Assembly (NCBI GenBank): GCA_009782435.1
Contig: WRJA01000014.1
Location: 1-38,174, forward strand
From: Oscillospiraceae bacterium
GTDB taxonomy: Bacteria > Bacillota > Clostridia > Oscillospirales > Oscillospiraceae
Length of the DNA stretch: 38,174 nucleotides
Direction of reading: 5' to 3'
Of this stretch, positions 13,741-23,733 are shown one piece after another. Made by a program: the position numbers and the translations under genes. Each line of letters opens with the position of its first letter. Positions within the stretch are counted from its first letter, which is position 1. Under the pieces are notes generated by a model. The model worked only from the letters and a program-made list of their open reading frames with translations, ran no database searches and had not been told where the DNA came from.

Positions 13741-16464
13741 CTAATTCTTTCTTTGTTTTCCGCATATGATGAGAACCGAAAAGAACGCAAGCGAGCAAAC
13801 GCTGATGAGCAGACCCGCCGGCAGCCCGTAGCTTCTGTAGGTAAATTCGATCTCATGCTCGCCCGTTTCAAGGCGCAGAGCAGCCATAGAACCGCCGACA
13901 GTTATTATTTCCGCCTCTTCCCCGTCCACGCGCGCGCGCCAACCTTTCTCATAGGGTATCGATGTAAAGAGCAGCCCGTCTTTTTCCGCCGCAATGTGTC
14001 CCGCGACCCGCGTCTCTTTAAACTCTGTCAGCTCCATAGTGTTCCGTGACAAAATCTCATATCCCGCGGCAAAAAGTTCAGCGTCGAAATAAGCGGCAAA
14101 TACCGAGGCTCTGCCCTCCTGCGTATCCGCCTCCGCCGAGAAAGATATGATCTCGTTTTTCCGGAAACGCCCCAACATGGAAATAAAGCGCTTTTCTATG
14201 TCTGTTTTTTGCAGCAGTCCGCCGTCTTTGGTGACGTTTATTTCACCGGATCTGTTGAAATCAAAATAAGCGAACAAGAGTCCGTCGACCGGCATTTGAA
14301 AATCCCATGCGAGAACCCCTTCGTCCTCTCCGCATTTCAGAGTGAATTCATACTCGCCGGAATCCTCCTCCGTAACATTGTAATTTTTGTGTCTTGTATT
14401 GACCGGCCCCATAAGTATAAAAAGCTCTCCCTCAAGCCCTGTCATCCGCCGGAACAGATCGTTCTGAGAAAGAAACGGATTCTTTTTATCCTGTGCGTAA
14501 TCCGCGGCAGCGCCGCCGACCGTAAACCCGAACGGCAGAAAACTCGTGTTTTCGAAAACACTCAAATCCCCGGATTTGCCCGACGGCTTCCAATAAAGCC
14601 CGTCATCTCTGATGCCGTCGGGCCGGGAGATAAGATATCTGTGATTTAATAAAACGCTTGTGAACGGAGAAGTCTCCGTGTAATAAAAAATATTCCCGGC
14701 GTCCCAAGAAGGCAGGCCGAGGCCGGTCAGGAAACGGGAGGTGTTTACGTTCGTTGTGGACGCGAATACACTAATCCCGTCGTAACGGTATACCGCCGGA
14801 GCGTTTTGGTTGAACTGCTGAGAATTTGCAAACTCGGTCCTGAAGAATTCATTTTGCTCCGGCTCAGTCATTTTGAGCAGGTTTTGCACATTTTCGTAAG
14901 AATAAGGGAATGTCATCCTGTCCGTCGTGTTATTTTCACGGGTAATATTCATCCCCGCTGTTATTGCCAACTCAATCGTCATGATGAAAAAGACCGCCGC
15001 CGTGACAGCGGTCAGCGCGGTCTTATTCTTACGAAAACGCGCTTTCAAAGCAAAAAGCCCTATATAAGCAAGCGAAAGAGCGGCGGCGGCCGCGGCATGT
15101 TTCGGACTCTGCGCGCCGAGCGTCGCACAGATCAATAAAAGAGCCGCCGCCGCCGCCATCGCGGTCATATCTCCCGCCGACGGTTTCTCAATCCTAATAT
15201 ATGCACTGTACGCGACGGCAACCGTCAGAAACGAGACTAAAAACGAAAAGCGGTAAGGCAGGGAGTTTGTTACGTGAAATCCGCTCCAAATAAAAGTGAG
15301 GACGTTTACGTTGCAGCTCAATATCAGAAATATTATCACCGCAAGATACGCCGCTTTTTCGCGAAGTTTAAATTCAGCAGACCTGATAAAAACAGCCGAG
15401 AGCATTACGGGGAGCATGCCGCAGTAAAGATTCGGAAGGCCGTTGACAAAGGTGGGAGGAGTGAACGCGATGAAATTCCCGAAAACGTCGAAAAAGCTCG
15501 CAAAAAGATATATGCTCGACGGGAACGGATTTTCCATATCGCTGGTATTACGAAGCCCCAAAAACGCGGGCAGCATCAAAAAAGCGACAATTCCCGCCGC
15601 CAAAACCGAAGTCAAGGCAAAAAGCGCGAATCTGCTCAAATAGTTTTCTTTAAACAAGAAAAAGGTTTTTTTCACCGCCGCGCTCTGCGGGCTCCGCTTT
15701 TCTCCTCCCGGAGAAGGCGCCGCAGTGAAATAAAAAACATGGAACATCATCACAGCGAATATGCATACGAAAAGGCCCAAATAGAAATTAAAAAGCACGG
15801 ACACAGACAAAGCGACCGTGTACATAACGAAGTAGCCTTCTTTGACAAGCGAATACAGGCCGTATACAACGATAGGGAGCATGGCGATGGTATCAAGCCA
15901 CATGATGTTCCAGTAATAACCCAAAGTGTAAGCGCAAAGCGCATAAGAGGCCGAGAACGCCGGTATCAAAATGTCGATTCGCTTATACATCCCTTTGAGA
16001 AATACCGCGGTGAACAGCCCGGCGAAACCTAATTTTATCATTGTGAACAAAGCCATCAATTCCGGTATGCTCCCGTTCGGGAAAAAAGGAAGCAGGAGGT
16101 TGAGAGGGCTTGCGAGATTATAAGCGAAAAGCGGCAGATAATTGCCGCCTATCCCGTACAGCAGGGACCACATAAACGAGCCCTCGCCGCGCAGTCTGTA
16201 CCAAAGGTCGCTCATATACGGAAAATACTGCTGCCAACCGTCGTATATCAAGTATTGCCTGTCTCCGAAAGGATAGACCCCTATAAAGGCGAAAATAAAG
16301 CCGAAGATCAAAAACGGAATCAGAAACGAGGCTGCATAAAGCGCTGCGGTCGTTTTGCGCGAGCGAAGCGCTGCGGCGACCGCCGGTTTGTTATTTTCCT
16401 TTTCGGCGTTTTTTCCGTCGGGTCTTTTCATATGCCGGCACCGTGACTTTCTCTGACCGAACAT
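13741..16464 (-). CDS. YfhO-family polytopic membrane protein
   Basis: A protein of about 907 residues. After a short basic cytoplasmic tail it has a first helix (ALYAASFLIPFLIFGFIFAF), the family signature YDGWQQYFPY near residue 80, roughly a dozen hydrophobic segments to about residue 490, a large external domain (about 510-850), and a final helix before the C-terminus. This is the plan of YfhO proteins, which are GT-C-like membrane proteins; some act in teichoic-acid glycosylation. The gene starts 25 bp after the polC stop and is probably cotranscribed. The start is ambiguous (TTG 16473, ATG 16464, ATG 16431), with no clear ribosome site. Confidence 0.85.
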   Translation of the reverse strand: MFGQRKSRCRHMKRPDGKNAEKENNKPAVAAALRSRKTTAALYAASFLIPFLIFGFIFAFIGVYPFGDRQYLIYDGWQQYFPYMSDLWYRLRGEGSFMWSLLYGIGGNYLPLFAYNLASPLNLLLPFFPNGSIPELMALFTMIKLGFAGLFTAVFLKGMYKRIDILIPAFSASYALCAYTLGYYWNIMWLDTIAMLPIVVYGLYSLVKEGYFVMYTVALSVSVLFNFYLGLFVCIFAVMMFHVFYFTAAPSPGGEKRSPQSAAVKKTFFLFKENYLSRFALFALTSVLAAGIVAFLMLPAFLGLRNTSDMENPFPSSIYLFASFFDVFGNFIAFTPPTFVNGLPNLYCGMLPVMLSAVFIRSAEFKLREKAAYLAVIIFLILSCNVNVLTFIWSGFHVTNSLPYRFSFLVSFLTVAVAYSAYIRIEKPSAGDMTAMAAAAALLLICATLGAQSPKHAAAAAALSLAYIGLFALKARFRKNKTALTAVTAAVFFIMTIELAITAGMNITRENNTTDRMTFPYSYENVQNLLKMTEPEQNEFFRTEFANSQQFNQNAPAVYRYDGISVFASTTNVNTSRFLTGLGLPSWDAGNIFYYTETSPFTSVLLNHRYLISRPDGIRDDGLYWKPSGKSGDLSVFENTSFLPFGFTVGGAAADYAQDKKNPFLSQNDLFRRMTGLEGELFILMGPVNTRHKNYNVTEEDSGEYEFTLKCGEDEGVLAWDFQMPVDGLLFAYFDFNRSGEINVTKDGGLLQKTDIEKRFISMLGRFRKNEIISFSAEADTQEGRASVFAAYFDAELFAAGYEILSRNTMELTEFKETRVAGHIAAEKDGLLFTSIPYEKGWRARVDGEEAEIITVGGSMAALRLETGEHEIEFTYRSYGLPAGLLISVCSLAFFSVLIICGKQRKN

Positions 16465-16489
16465 CAAAATCAAAAGGCAACCAAATGAA

Positions 16490-19400
16490 CTAAAATAAAC
16501 TCATCTGACTGCTTTCGGGTATGTCCCCGAATGCGCCGAGCGCCCTGAGCTGATCTATATGCGGGCGGCTGACCTTTTGGCAGGCTGCCGATATCTCGGC
16601 CACCGAAACGAAACGGTTCCCTTCGTCGCGGCAGTTAACGATGTCATTCGCCGCCGTTTCGCCCAAGCCTGAAACAGCCGTGAACGGGATTCTTAATTTA
16701 TCGCCTTCGATAATGAATTTCACCGCGTCAGACTTGTATAAGTCAACCGGCGCAAAATCAAAACCGCGCAGATAAAACTCATAAACCGACTCCAATGTCG
16801 TCAGCAGATTATCATCTTTTGCGGAACTGTTCGAGTTTTGCCTGATCTCCTTTATTTTCGCTTTTGCGGTTTCCGGGCCTTGCGCCATAATAAGGGCGTC
16901 AAATCCGTCTTTCCGGCAGCGTCTGTAAAAATGCGCGCAGTAAAACGCCAAAGGCTCATGCACTTTGAACCACGCGATGCGAAATGCCATCATTACATAA
17001 GCCACGGCGTGAGCTTTCGGAAAAAGATATTTGATTTTTTTGCAGGAAGCGATATACCAATCGGGAACGCTGAGGGAACGCATGTCTTCCTCTTGTTTTC
17101 GGGTCAGCCCCTTCCCTCTTCTGACGTCTTCCATTATTTTAAACGCGCCTTTTTCCTCCATGCCGAGACCAATCAGATACAGCATGATGTCGTCGCGGCA
17201 GCTTATGGTTTTCTTGATATCGGCTTTGCCGGACAAAATAAGCTCCTTGGCGTTTCCCGCCCATACGTCCGTGCCGTGAGCAAATCCCGAAAGCCTTACA
17301 AGCGTGTCGAAATCCGTCGGTTTTGTATCGTCCAGCATGCCTTTTGTCAATTCCGTGCCGAATTCGGGAATCCCGAGAGAACCGGTCTTCCCTATTATCG
17401 GATCATCGCCCGGAAGACCGAGCGGACCGGGCGACTTGAATATTTCCTTTGTCAGCGGGTCATTCAGCGCTATATTGCCCGCTTCTATCCCTGTTATGTC
17501 TTCAAGCATCTTTATCATGGTCGGATCGTCATGCCCGAGTTCATCAAGTTTCAAGAGGGTTTTTTCCATGCTGTGATAATCGAAATGAGTTGTTATAACG
17601 TCGGCTGAAGTGTCGTCCGCGGGACGCTGCACCGGGAAAAAATCCGTAACGTCCATATCTCTCGGGACAATAACAAGCCCGCCCGGATGCTGTCCGGTCG
17701 TTTTTTTGACACCTACGCAGCCGTTCGCGAGTCTCTTTTCTTCCGCTTTCGGCACGGTCATGTTACGCTCTTCAAGGTATTTTTTAACATATCCGAACGC
17801 CGTTTTGTATGCCATTTTTCCTACGGTCCCCGCGCGGAATACCCTGTCGCGCCCGAACAGCTCTTCTGTGTGTTTATGCGCCCTCGACTGGTATTCTCCC
17901 GAAAAGTTCAGGTCAATGTCCGGCACTTTGTCCCCGCCGAAACCCAAAAAAGTCTCAAAGGGGATGTCAAAACCGTCTTTTTTAAGAGATACGCCGCAGA
18001 CAGGACAGTTTTTGTCCGGCATATCCGCGCCGCAGCCGTATCCTTTCCCGTTTTCAAAATCGGAATGTTTGCATTTTTTGCATATGTAGTGCGCCGGCAG
18101 CGGATTGACCTCTGTGATGCCCGATAAAAAAGCGACTGCCGAACTGCCGACGCTGCCCCGGCTCCCCACGATATATCCCGCCTTAACGGATCTCTCGACC
18201 AATCTCGCGGCTGATATGTAAATAACATCATACCGGCAGCCGATAATGTCGTTCATCTCGGCTTCAACGCGTTTTTTTACCAAAACCGGAGGATCGTCCC
18301 CGTAGAGCTCCGCCAAACGCTCGCGCACAAGTTTTTGCAGATCTTCCGCCGAGTTATCGATTATCGGCGTGAAAAGCTTTTCGGGAAACAGCTCAATATT
18401 CTCGCACGTATCCGCGATCATTTGCGGAACTGAAACAACGACTTCCTCCGCCTTTTCCCGGCCGAGATATGAAAACTCCTCAAGCATCTCGTCTGTTGTT
18501 TTAAAATAAATCGGCAATTCGCTCTCAGCGTCTTTAAATTTCCTGACGGCCATAAAAATCCTTCTGTATATCTCTTCTTCCGGATCTAAAAAATGGACGT
18601 CCCCGGTAGCCGCGACAGGCTTGTTCAATTCTTCCGCAAGTTTTACGATGTGCCTGTTATAGTCTCGTATTTCCTCTTCGTCCCGCGCCATACCTCTTTC
18701 AATCAGAAAGCGGTTATTGCAGACCGGCATTATTTCGAGATAGTCATAAAAACCGGCTATGCGTTTAATCTCCCGATCGCTCCTGTGCCTTAAAACCGCT
18801 TCGAAAACTTCCCCCGATTCGCAAGCTCCGCCCACAAGCAAGCCCTCTCTGTATTGCTCAAGCAGGCTTTTGGGTATCACCGGATTTTTACGGAAGTGTT
18901 CCAGATGCGAACGGCTTATCAATTCATAGAGGTTTTTCAGACCTTTTTTATTCTTCACAAGCAGGATGATATGATTGACATGCCTTTGAGCAGACGTGCT
19001 TTTTACTCGTTTTATCGCCGCTTCTATATCGTCTGTGGTTTTTGCTCCGTTTTCTTTGAGCATCGGAATAAACCGCGCCATCATGCGCGCCGTCGTCTCG
19101 GCGTCGCTCTCGGCTCTGTGCCTCTTTGTATCCGGTAATCCGAGCGCCCCCGCTACGGTGTCAAGCTTATGGTTTTTCAGATTCGGCAAGAAGGTCCGCG
19201 AGAGCGGCAGAGTGTCGATAACGACCGGATCAAAGGCTGTTTTGCAGCGCAGGCAAGCCTTTTCCATATGCCCCGCGTCAAAATCGGCGTTGTGCGCCAC
19301 AAGCGGTCTTCCTCCCGCAAATTTAAGAAAAGAGCGAACGGCTTCATCTTCGCCGGGCGCTCCCGCCACATCCGCGTCTGTTATTCCTGTTATAGCCGTT

Positions 19401-20461
19401 ATTCTTTCCGGTATCGGCATGCCCGGATCGACAAAGCTGCAAAATCTGTCCGTAATCTCCCCAAAACGAAGTATCACGGCGCCTATCTCAGTGATCCTGT
19501 CCCTGTCGGCGTCCAAACCTGTGGTTTCAAGGTCGAAAGCAACAAATTCTTCATCCAAACCGAAAGAAAAATTCCCGCGAACAGCCGGCACGGCGTCCGT
19601 ATCGTTGACATAATATCCTTCCATGCCGAATATGACTTTTATCCCGTGTTTTTTCCCGGCGTCCCAAGCTTCGGGAAAAGCTTGCGCCACACCGTGATCG
19701 GTCACAGCGACAGCCGGATGTCCCCATTTCGCGGCTCGCGCCACAGCGTCAACCGGATTGGTGAGGGCGTCCATTGCGGAGTAACGCGTATGCAAGTGGA
19801 GCTCCACTCGCTTTTTATCCGCAAGGTCGAGTTTTATCGGTTTTTCAACGAAGGCGATGCCGGTCGGCTCAATGCATATATCGTCTTCCCGGCGATCGTA
19901 ACGAACTGCTCCCCGGACGGTAACGTAATTATCCGGCTCGATCTTTTCGGTTACGCTCTTGTCTTCCTCTGGACGAAAAAATTTCTTCACTCTGACGGAT
20001 CCCGTATGATCCGTCATATCAAAACTCAATACGGCGCCTCCGCTGTTTTGCAGCTCTCTGCTGTTGACCGAGAATACCACTCCCGAAACGATAACATTTC
20101 CGGAGTCCTCATTTAATGCGCCTATGCTGCACGGATCGCCCTTAATGCTTTTGCCGTATATGGTTTTCCCTTGCGCCGGAGCGGCTTTGGGCGCTTTTTG
20201 AATCGATTTCGCCGGTTCGGCTTTTTGATATTCCGCGTTTATCCGGACCTCATTCAACCCGTATTCAAGAGCTATGCGGTCTTCCGCCGCCTTTATATCC
20301 GCGCCGGTCTCAACTCGCGCGAACATCACTTTCAGCTCCATACTCTTTTTCTCTTTGTCCGCGACAGCCGAAAGAACCAACGCGCCGTCTGCCGCCTCTC
20401 GCGTATCGGTTTTTTCCGCAAGGAAAGGAAACATATCCGTTATCGGTATACCGGAGGTCAT
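16490..20461 (-). CDS. polC: DNA polymerase III PolC-type alpha subunit
   Basis: A 1323-residue replicative polymerase typical of Bacillota. In order: a shortened N-terminal domain, an OB fold (VIVSGVVFSVNSRELQ, about 120-200), the PHP domain (VELHLHTRYSAMDA) interrupted by the DEDDh proofreading exonuclease (FVAFDLETTG; AHNADFD; HRAESD), then the polymerase with the zinc cysteines (CKKCKHS to CPVCG) and the catalytic PDIDLNFSGEYQ. It starts with a 4-bp ATGA overlap with ispG and is translated after it. PolC proteins are usually about 1430 residues; the missing length is mainly in the N-terminal domain. Both catalytic sets look intact, so I call it functional. Confidence 0.97.
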   Translation of the reverse strand: MTSGIPITDMFPFLAEKTDTREAADGALVLSAVADKEKKSMELKVMFARVETGADIKAAEDRIALEYGLNEVRINAEYQKAEPAKSIQKAPKAAPAQGKTIYGKSIKGDPCSIGALNEDSGNVIVSGVVFSVNSRELQNSGGAVLSFDMTDHTGSVRVKKFFRPEEDKSVTEKIEPDNYVTVRGAVRYDRREDDICIEPTGIAFVEKPIKLDLADKKRVELHLHTRYSAMDALTNPVDAVARAAKWGHPAVAVTDHGVAQAFPEAWDAGKKHGIKVIFGMEGYYVNDTDAVPAVRGNFSFGLDEEFVAFDLETTGLDADRDRITEIGAVILRFGEITDRFCSFVDPGMPIPERITAITGITDADVAGAPGEDEAVRSFLKFAGGRPLVAHNADFDAGHMEKACLRCKTAFDPVVIDTLPLSRTFLPNLKNHKLDTVAGALGLPDTKRHRAESDAETTARMMARFIPMLKENGAKTTDDIEAAIKRVKSTSAQRHVNHIILLVKNKKGLKNLYELISRSHLEHFRKNPVIPKSLLEQYREGLLVGGACESGEVFEAVLRHRSDREIKRIAGFYDYLEIMPVCNNRFLIERGMARDEEEIRDYNRHIVKLAEELNKPVAATGDVHFLDPEEEIYRRIFMAVRKFKDAESELPIYFKTTDEMLEEFSYLGREKAEEVVVSVPQMIADTCENIELFPEKLFTPIIDNSAEDLQKLVRERLAELYGDDPPVLVKKRVEAEMNDIIGCRYDVIYISAARLVERSVKAGYIVGSRGSVGSSAVAFLSGITEVNPLPAHYICKKCKHSDFENGKGYGCGADMPDKNCPVCGVSLKKDGFDIPFETFLGFGGDKVPDIDLNFSGEYQSRAHKHTEELFGRDRVFRAGTVGKMAYKTAFGYVKKYLEERNMTVPKAEEKRLANGCVGVKKTTGQHPGGLVIVPRDMDVTDFFPVQRPADDTSADVITTHFDYHSMEKTLLKLDELGHDDPTMIKMLEDITGIEAGNIALNDPLTKEIFKSPGPLGLPGDDPIIGKTGSLGIPEFGTELTKGMLDDTKPTDFDTLVRLSGFAHGTDVWAGNAKELILSGKADIKKTISCRDDIMLYLIGLGMEEKGAFKIMEDVRRGKGLTRKQEEDMRSLSVPDWYIASCKKIKYLFPKAHAVAYVMMAFRIAWFKVHEPLAFYCAHFYRRCRKDGFDALIMAQGPETAKAKIKEIRQNSNSSAKDDNLLTTLESVYEFYLRGFDFAPVDLYKSDAVKFIIEGDKLRIPFTAVSGLGETAANDIVNCRDEGNRFVSVAEISAACQKVSRPHIDQLRALGAFGDIPESSQMSLF

Positions 20462-21519
20462 TCTCTATCAGTCTCGCTTTCTATCATTTCAACAAGTACG
20501 TCGGATAATTTCTCCGCGGGGACTCTCGCTGCGATCTCTCCTTTTCTGAACACGATGCCGCCGAGTTTGCCGCAGGCGCAGCCGTAATCCGCCGATTTCG
20601 CTTCTCCCGGCCCGTTTACTTCGCAGCCCATAACGGCGACCGTTATATCGCGTTTCAGCCCGGACAGTCTGCTTTCAACTTCTTCAGCCGTCTTGATTAA
20701 GTCATAGGAGCAGCGGCCGCAGCCCGGGCAGGAAATGATTTCGGGCCCGCCCCGCCGTAGGCCCGCAGCTTTCAGTATCGCTATGCCGGCGCGCACTTCA
20801 AGCGCCGGATCGGCCGTCAGCGATACTCTTACGGTATCGCCTATCCCTTCACACAACAGCGTTCCGATACCGACGGCTGAGCGTATGACTCCGTTATAGC
20901 TTGTGCCGGCCTCCGTAACGCCGAGATGCAGCGGATACGGAAATTCATCCGCCGCCAGACGATAAGCGTCGACGGTAAGTCTTGTGTCTGAACTCTTGAG
21001 CGACAGGCAAATATCATCGAAATCAAACATGTTCAGAAGCTCAATATTCTCACGGGCGCTCTGCGCCATTGCCGGGGCCGAAGGCGACCCGAATTTCGCC
21101 AAAATCTTTTTCCCCAAGCTTCCGCCGTTAATACCTATCCTGATCGGTATTTTTTTCTCACGGCAGGCTGCGGCCACGGCTTTTATTCTTTCCGGCGCTC
21201 CGATATTGCCGGGATTTATCCTTATTTTATGTACGCCGGCTTTCACTGCCTCAAGCGCCAAACGGTAGTCAAAATGAATGTCGGCGACGACCGGAAGCGG
21301 AGACTTTGAGCATATCTCGCCGAGCGCGGCAGCGGACTTCATATCCGGGACCGCCACGCGCACGATGTCGCATCCCGCCGCTTCAAGGAGAAAGATCTGA
21401 TTTAAAGTCGCCTCGGCGTCGCTTGTTTCGGTGTTGCACATGGACTGCACGGTTACAGGCGCTCCTTCGCCTATCGGCACGGCGCCCGCGTATATCCGTT
21501 TTGTTTGCGTCCTATCCAC
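20458..21519 (-). CDS. ispG: 4-hydroxy-3-methylbut-2-en-1-yl diphosphate synthase
   Basis: A 353-residue protein of the MEP isoprenoid pathway that converts methyl-erythritol cyclodiphosphate to HMBPP with a [4Fe-4S] cluster. The barrel opens with PVTVQSMCNTETSDAEAT and contains GCDIVRVAVPD and HKIRINPGNIG. The cluster ligands are in ISCPGCGRC (about 263-271) and MGCEVNGPGEA (about 306). It overlaps rseP by 8 bp at its start and polC by 4 bp at its end. The cluster domain is complete, and the length is normal for the short bacterial form. Confidence 0.97.
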   Translation of the reverse strand: MDRTQTKRIYAGAVPIGEGAPVTVQSMCNTETSDAEATLNQIFLLEAAGCDIVRVAVPDMKSAAALGEICSKSPLPVVADIHFDYRLALEAVKAGVHKIRINPGNIGAPERIKAVAAACREKKIPIRIGINGGSLGKKILAKFGSPSAPAMAQSARENIELLNMFDFDDICLSLKSSDTRLTVDAYRLAADEFPYPLHLGVTEAGTSYNGVIRSAVGIGTLLCEGIGDTVRVSLTADPALEVRAGIAILKAAGLRRGGPEIISCPGCGRCSYDLIKTAEEVESRLSGLKRDITVAVMGCEVNGPGEAKSADYGCACGKLGGIVFRKGEIAARVPAEKLSDVLVEMIESETDRE

Positions 21520-22570
21520 CCGCGATCCTCAGTATGTCGTTGAACATAACAACGATCATCAATCCCAAAAGCAGCACGAAACCCGCCATATGTATGTATC
21601 CCTCAAATTTTGGATCGACCTTGCGTCGAACGGTCAATTCGACCGCCTTCGTCACGAAAAGCAGCAGCAAGCGGCCGCCGTCCAAGGCCGGAATCGGCAA
21701 AAGGTTCATTATCGCGAGGTTCACAGCAATAAACGCCGACAGATAAGCTATGTTGTCCAAAGCGACCGCCGCAGTCGGCGACTCTTTGCCAACCTCGTTC
21801 ATGACGCTCACGATTCCGACCGGACCCGCAAGCTCGCGCAGTCCCACCGCGCCGGAAACAAGGTCTGAAAGCCCTATCCACACCATTCGAGTAAAATCCA
21901 AAGAGCTGTACCAGGAGTATTTTATCGTCGCCGCAAAAGAGTTTTGTTCCTCGCCGAGCAGAAGCCCGTATTTCATGACCCTGTCGCCGTTGTGGACATA
22001 TTCTCTGATCTCTATGGGGAAGTCTTTCAGTTTTATCTTTTTGCCGTCTCTTATCACCACGATGTCCGCTGTTTTTCCGTTCCCGCGAGATAAATATCTG
22101 CCGACGTTTTCCGTAAAATATGTCCTTCTGCCGTTGATTCGGTGAATTGTGTCGCCGACAGTCAACCCGGATTCTCCCTCGCCGGGAAAACCGTCCATAA
22201 ACCCCGCGATCGTCGGCGAGCTGAAACCCGCGGCCTGTGAAAATATTATAAACAAAAGCAGCAGACCGAACAGAAAATTCATTGCCGATCCCCCGAGCAG
22301 AATGATCACCCTGAAAATAAGCGGCCGGTTGCAAAACGCGCGCGGATCAGCCGAACCGTCGTCCTCGCCTTCCATCGCGCAGAACCCGCCTATCGGCAAA
22401 AGCCGCAGAGAATACACGGTCTCTTTGCCTTGTTTTTTCAGCAGCGCGGGTCCCATTCCAACGGCGAATTCCGAAACTTTAACTCCGGACGCTCTCGCCG
22501 CGACAAAATGGCCGACCTCATGGACGGTTATCAGAAGACCGAATATTATTATCGCAAGAACAATATACAT
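21512..22570 (-). CDS. rseP: RIP metalloprotease RseP (site-2 protease)
   Basis: A 352-residue membrane zinc protease that cuts regulatory proteins inside the bilayer, for example anti-sigma factors. The first helix carries HEVGHF, followed by an external PDZ-like domain (VGDTIHRINGRRTYF, about 145), and the last third has NLLPIPALDGG, which supplies the zinc-binding Asp. It lies 13 bp after dxr in the conserved clostridial cluster. Its targets are not visible in this window. Confidence 0.95.
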   Translation of the reverse strand: MYIVLAIIIFGLLITVHEVGHFVAARASGVKVSEFAVGMGPALLKKQGKETVYSLRLLPIGGFCAMEGEDDGSADPRAFCNRPLIFRVIILLGGSAMNFLFGLLLLFIIFSQAAGFSSPTIAGFMDGFPGEGESGLTVGDTIHRINGRRTYFTENVGRYLSRGNGKTADIVVIRDGKKIKLKDFPIEIREYVHNGDRVMKYGLLLGEEQNSFAATIKYSWYSSLDFTRMVWIGLSDLVSGAVGLRELAGPVGIVSVMNEVGKESPTAAVALDNIAYLSAFIAVNLAIMNLLPIPALDGGRLLLLFVTKAVELTVRRKVDPKFEGYIHMAGFVLLLGLMIVVMFNDILRIAGG

Positions 22571-22583
22571 TTGACCCCTCGAT

Positions 22584-23729
22584 TCATGTTTTGATTCGTT
22601 TCATGACCGTCTCCCGCGACGCCGCGTCCGCCTCAAGAATATCCGAAATATCGGGCGCGTTTTTGATTTCCGTTCGCTGCAGAGCTTCAGCCACGCAGTC
22701 ATAAATATCGTTGAAGCCTATAAAGCCGCGCAAAAACAGCGAAACGGCCGCTTCGTTGGCGGCGCTCAGTATTGCCGGAGCCGTACCGCCCGTTTGCGCC
22801 GCGTCATAAGCCAGTTTCAGGCAGGGAGTTTTTTCAGTGTCAGGTTCTTCAAATGTCAGCGGCGTTTTGAAATCGGGCGCTTTGACTTCCGATTCGCATC
22901 TGTCCGGAAAGGTCAAGGCATACTGTATCGGAATGCTCATATCCGGCGTTCCGAGCTGGGCTATGACCGCGCCGTCGACCAGTTCCGTCATCGAGTGTAT
23001 TATACTCTGCGGATGTATCAAGATTTTTATGCGCTCCGGAGCGCAGGAAAAAAGATGCATCGCTTCAATAAGTTCCAAGCCTTTATTCATCATTGTGGCG
23101 CTGTCCACGCTTATTTTCGCGCCCATGTTCCAGTTCGGGTGCGAAACGGCCATATCGGGAGTTACCGTTTTTGTCTCTTCCCTCGTCATCCCTCTGAAAG
23201 GTCCTCCGGAAGCCGTCAGCCATATGCGGCGAAGTTCTTTTTCGGCATTCCTTCCGGCAAGGCACTGAAAGATGGCGGAATGCTCGGAATCAACGGGTAT
23301 TATTTCCGCTTTTCGCTCGTCGGCCCTTTTCATCACCAATTCTCCGGCGCACACTAAGGTTTCCTTATTCGCCAAAGCGATGCGCAATCCCCTGTCCGCC
23401 GCCGCGAGCGTCGGCATCAGTCCGGCTGAGCCGGACAGCGCCGTAACGACAGCTTCGGCGCCGTCGATGGAAGCGGCCTTTATGATCGCGGCTTCGCCGC
23501 CGCCGACCTTAACGTCGGTATCCGCCAAATCAATTCTCAGCCGGTCTGCCGCAGCCTCGTCTCGAACGGCCGCAAATTCCGGCTTTAAAAGACGAGCCTG
23601 TTCTTCCAAAAGCCGTATATTACTGTTTGCCGCCAACGCCAAAACTCTGATACCGAGGCGTTTTGCGATGCTGACCGTTTGACGGCCGATCGAGCCGGTC
23701 GAGCCTAATATCGAGATCGAATTTACCAT
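22584..23729 (-). CDS. dxr: 1-deoxy-D-xylulose 5-phosphate reductoisomerase
   Basis: A 381-residue enzyme for the first committed MEP-pathway step, reducing and rearranging DXP to MEP with NADPH. It has the nucleotide motif ILGSTGSIGRQT at the N-terminus, the metal-binding DSEHSAIFQ, then LTASGGPFRG and ISVDSATMMNKGLE. The ATG at 23729 is 4 bp after the cdsA stop. Upstream in-frame codons to 23807 read through the cdsA end and do not match the family. Translation is probably coupled to cdsA, as the ribosome site is weak. Confidence 0.96.
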   Translation of the reverse strand: MVNSISILGSTGSIGRQTVSIAKRLGIRVLALAANSNIRLLEEQARLLKPEFAAVRDEAAADRLRIDLADTDVKVGGGEAAIIKAASIDGAEAVVTALSGSAGLMPTLAAADRGLRIALANKETLVCAGELVMKRADERKAEIIPVDSEHSAIFQCLAGRNAEKELRRIWLTASGGPFRGMTREETKTVTPDMAVSHPNWNMGAKISVDSATMMNKGLELIEAMHLFSCAPERIKILIHPQSIIHSMTELVDGAVIAQLGTPDMSIPIQYALTFPDRCESEVKAPDFKTPLTFEEPDTEKTPCLKLAYDAAQTGGTAPAILSAANEAAVSLFLRGFIGFNDIYDCVAEALQRTEIKNAPDISDILEADAASRETVMKRIKT

Positions 23730-23733
23730 AATG

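Noticed and set aside
15274-16032. Long plus-strand open frame opposite yfhO
   Set aside because: Shadow of the yfhO reading frame: basic, low complexity, no ribosome site, no recognisable family.
19169-20116. Long plus-strand open frame opposite polC
   Set aside because: Shadow of polC; no start signal and no protein family features.
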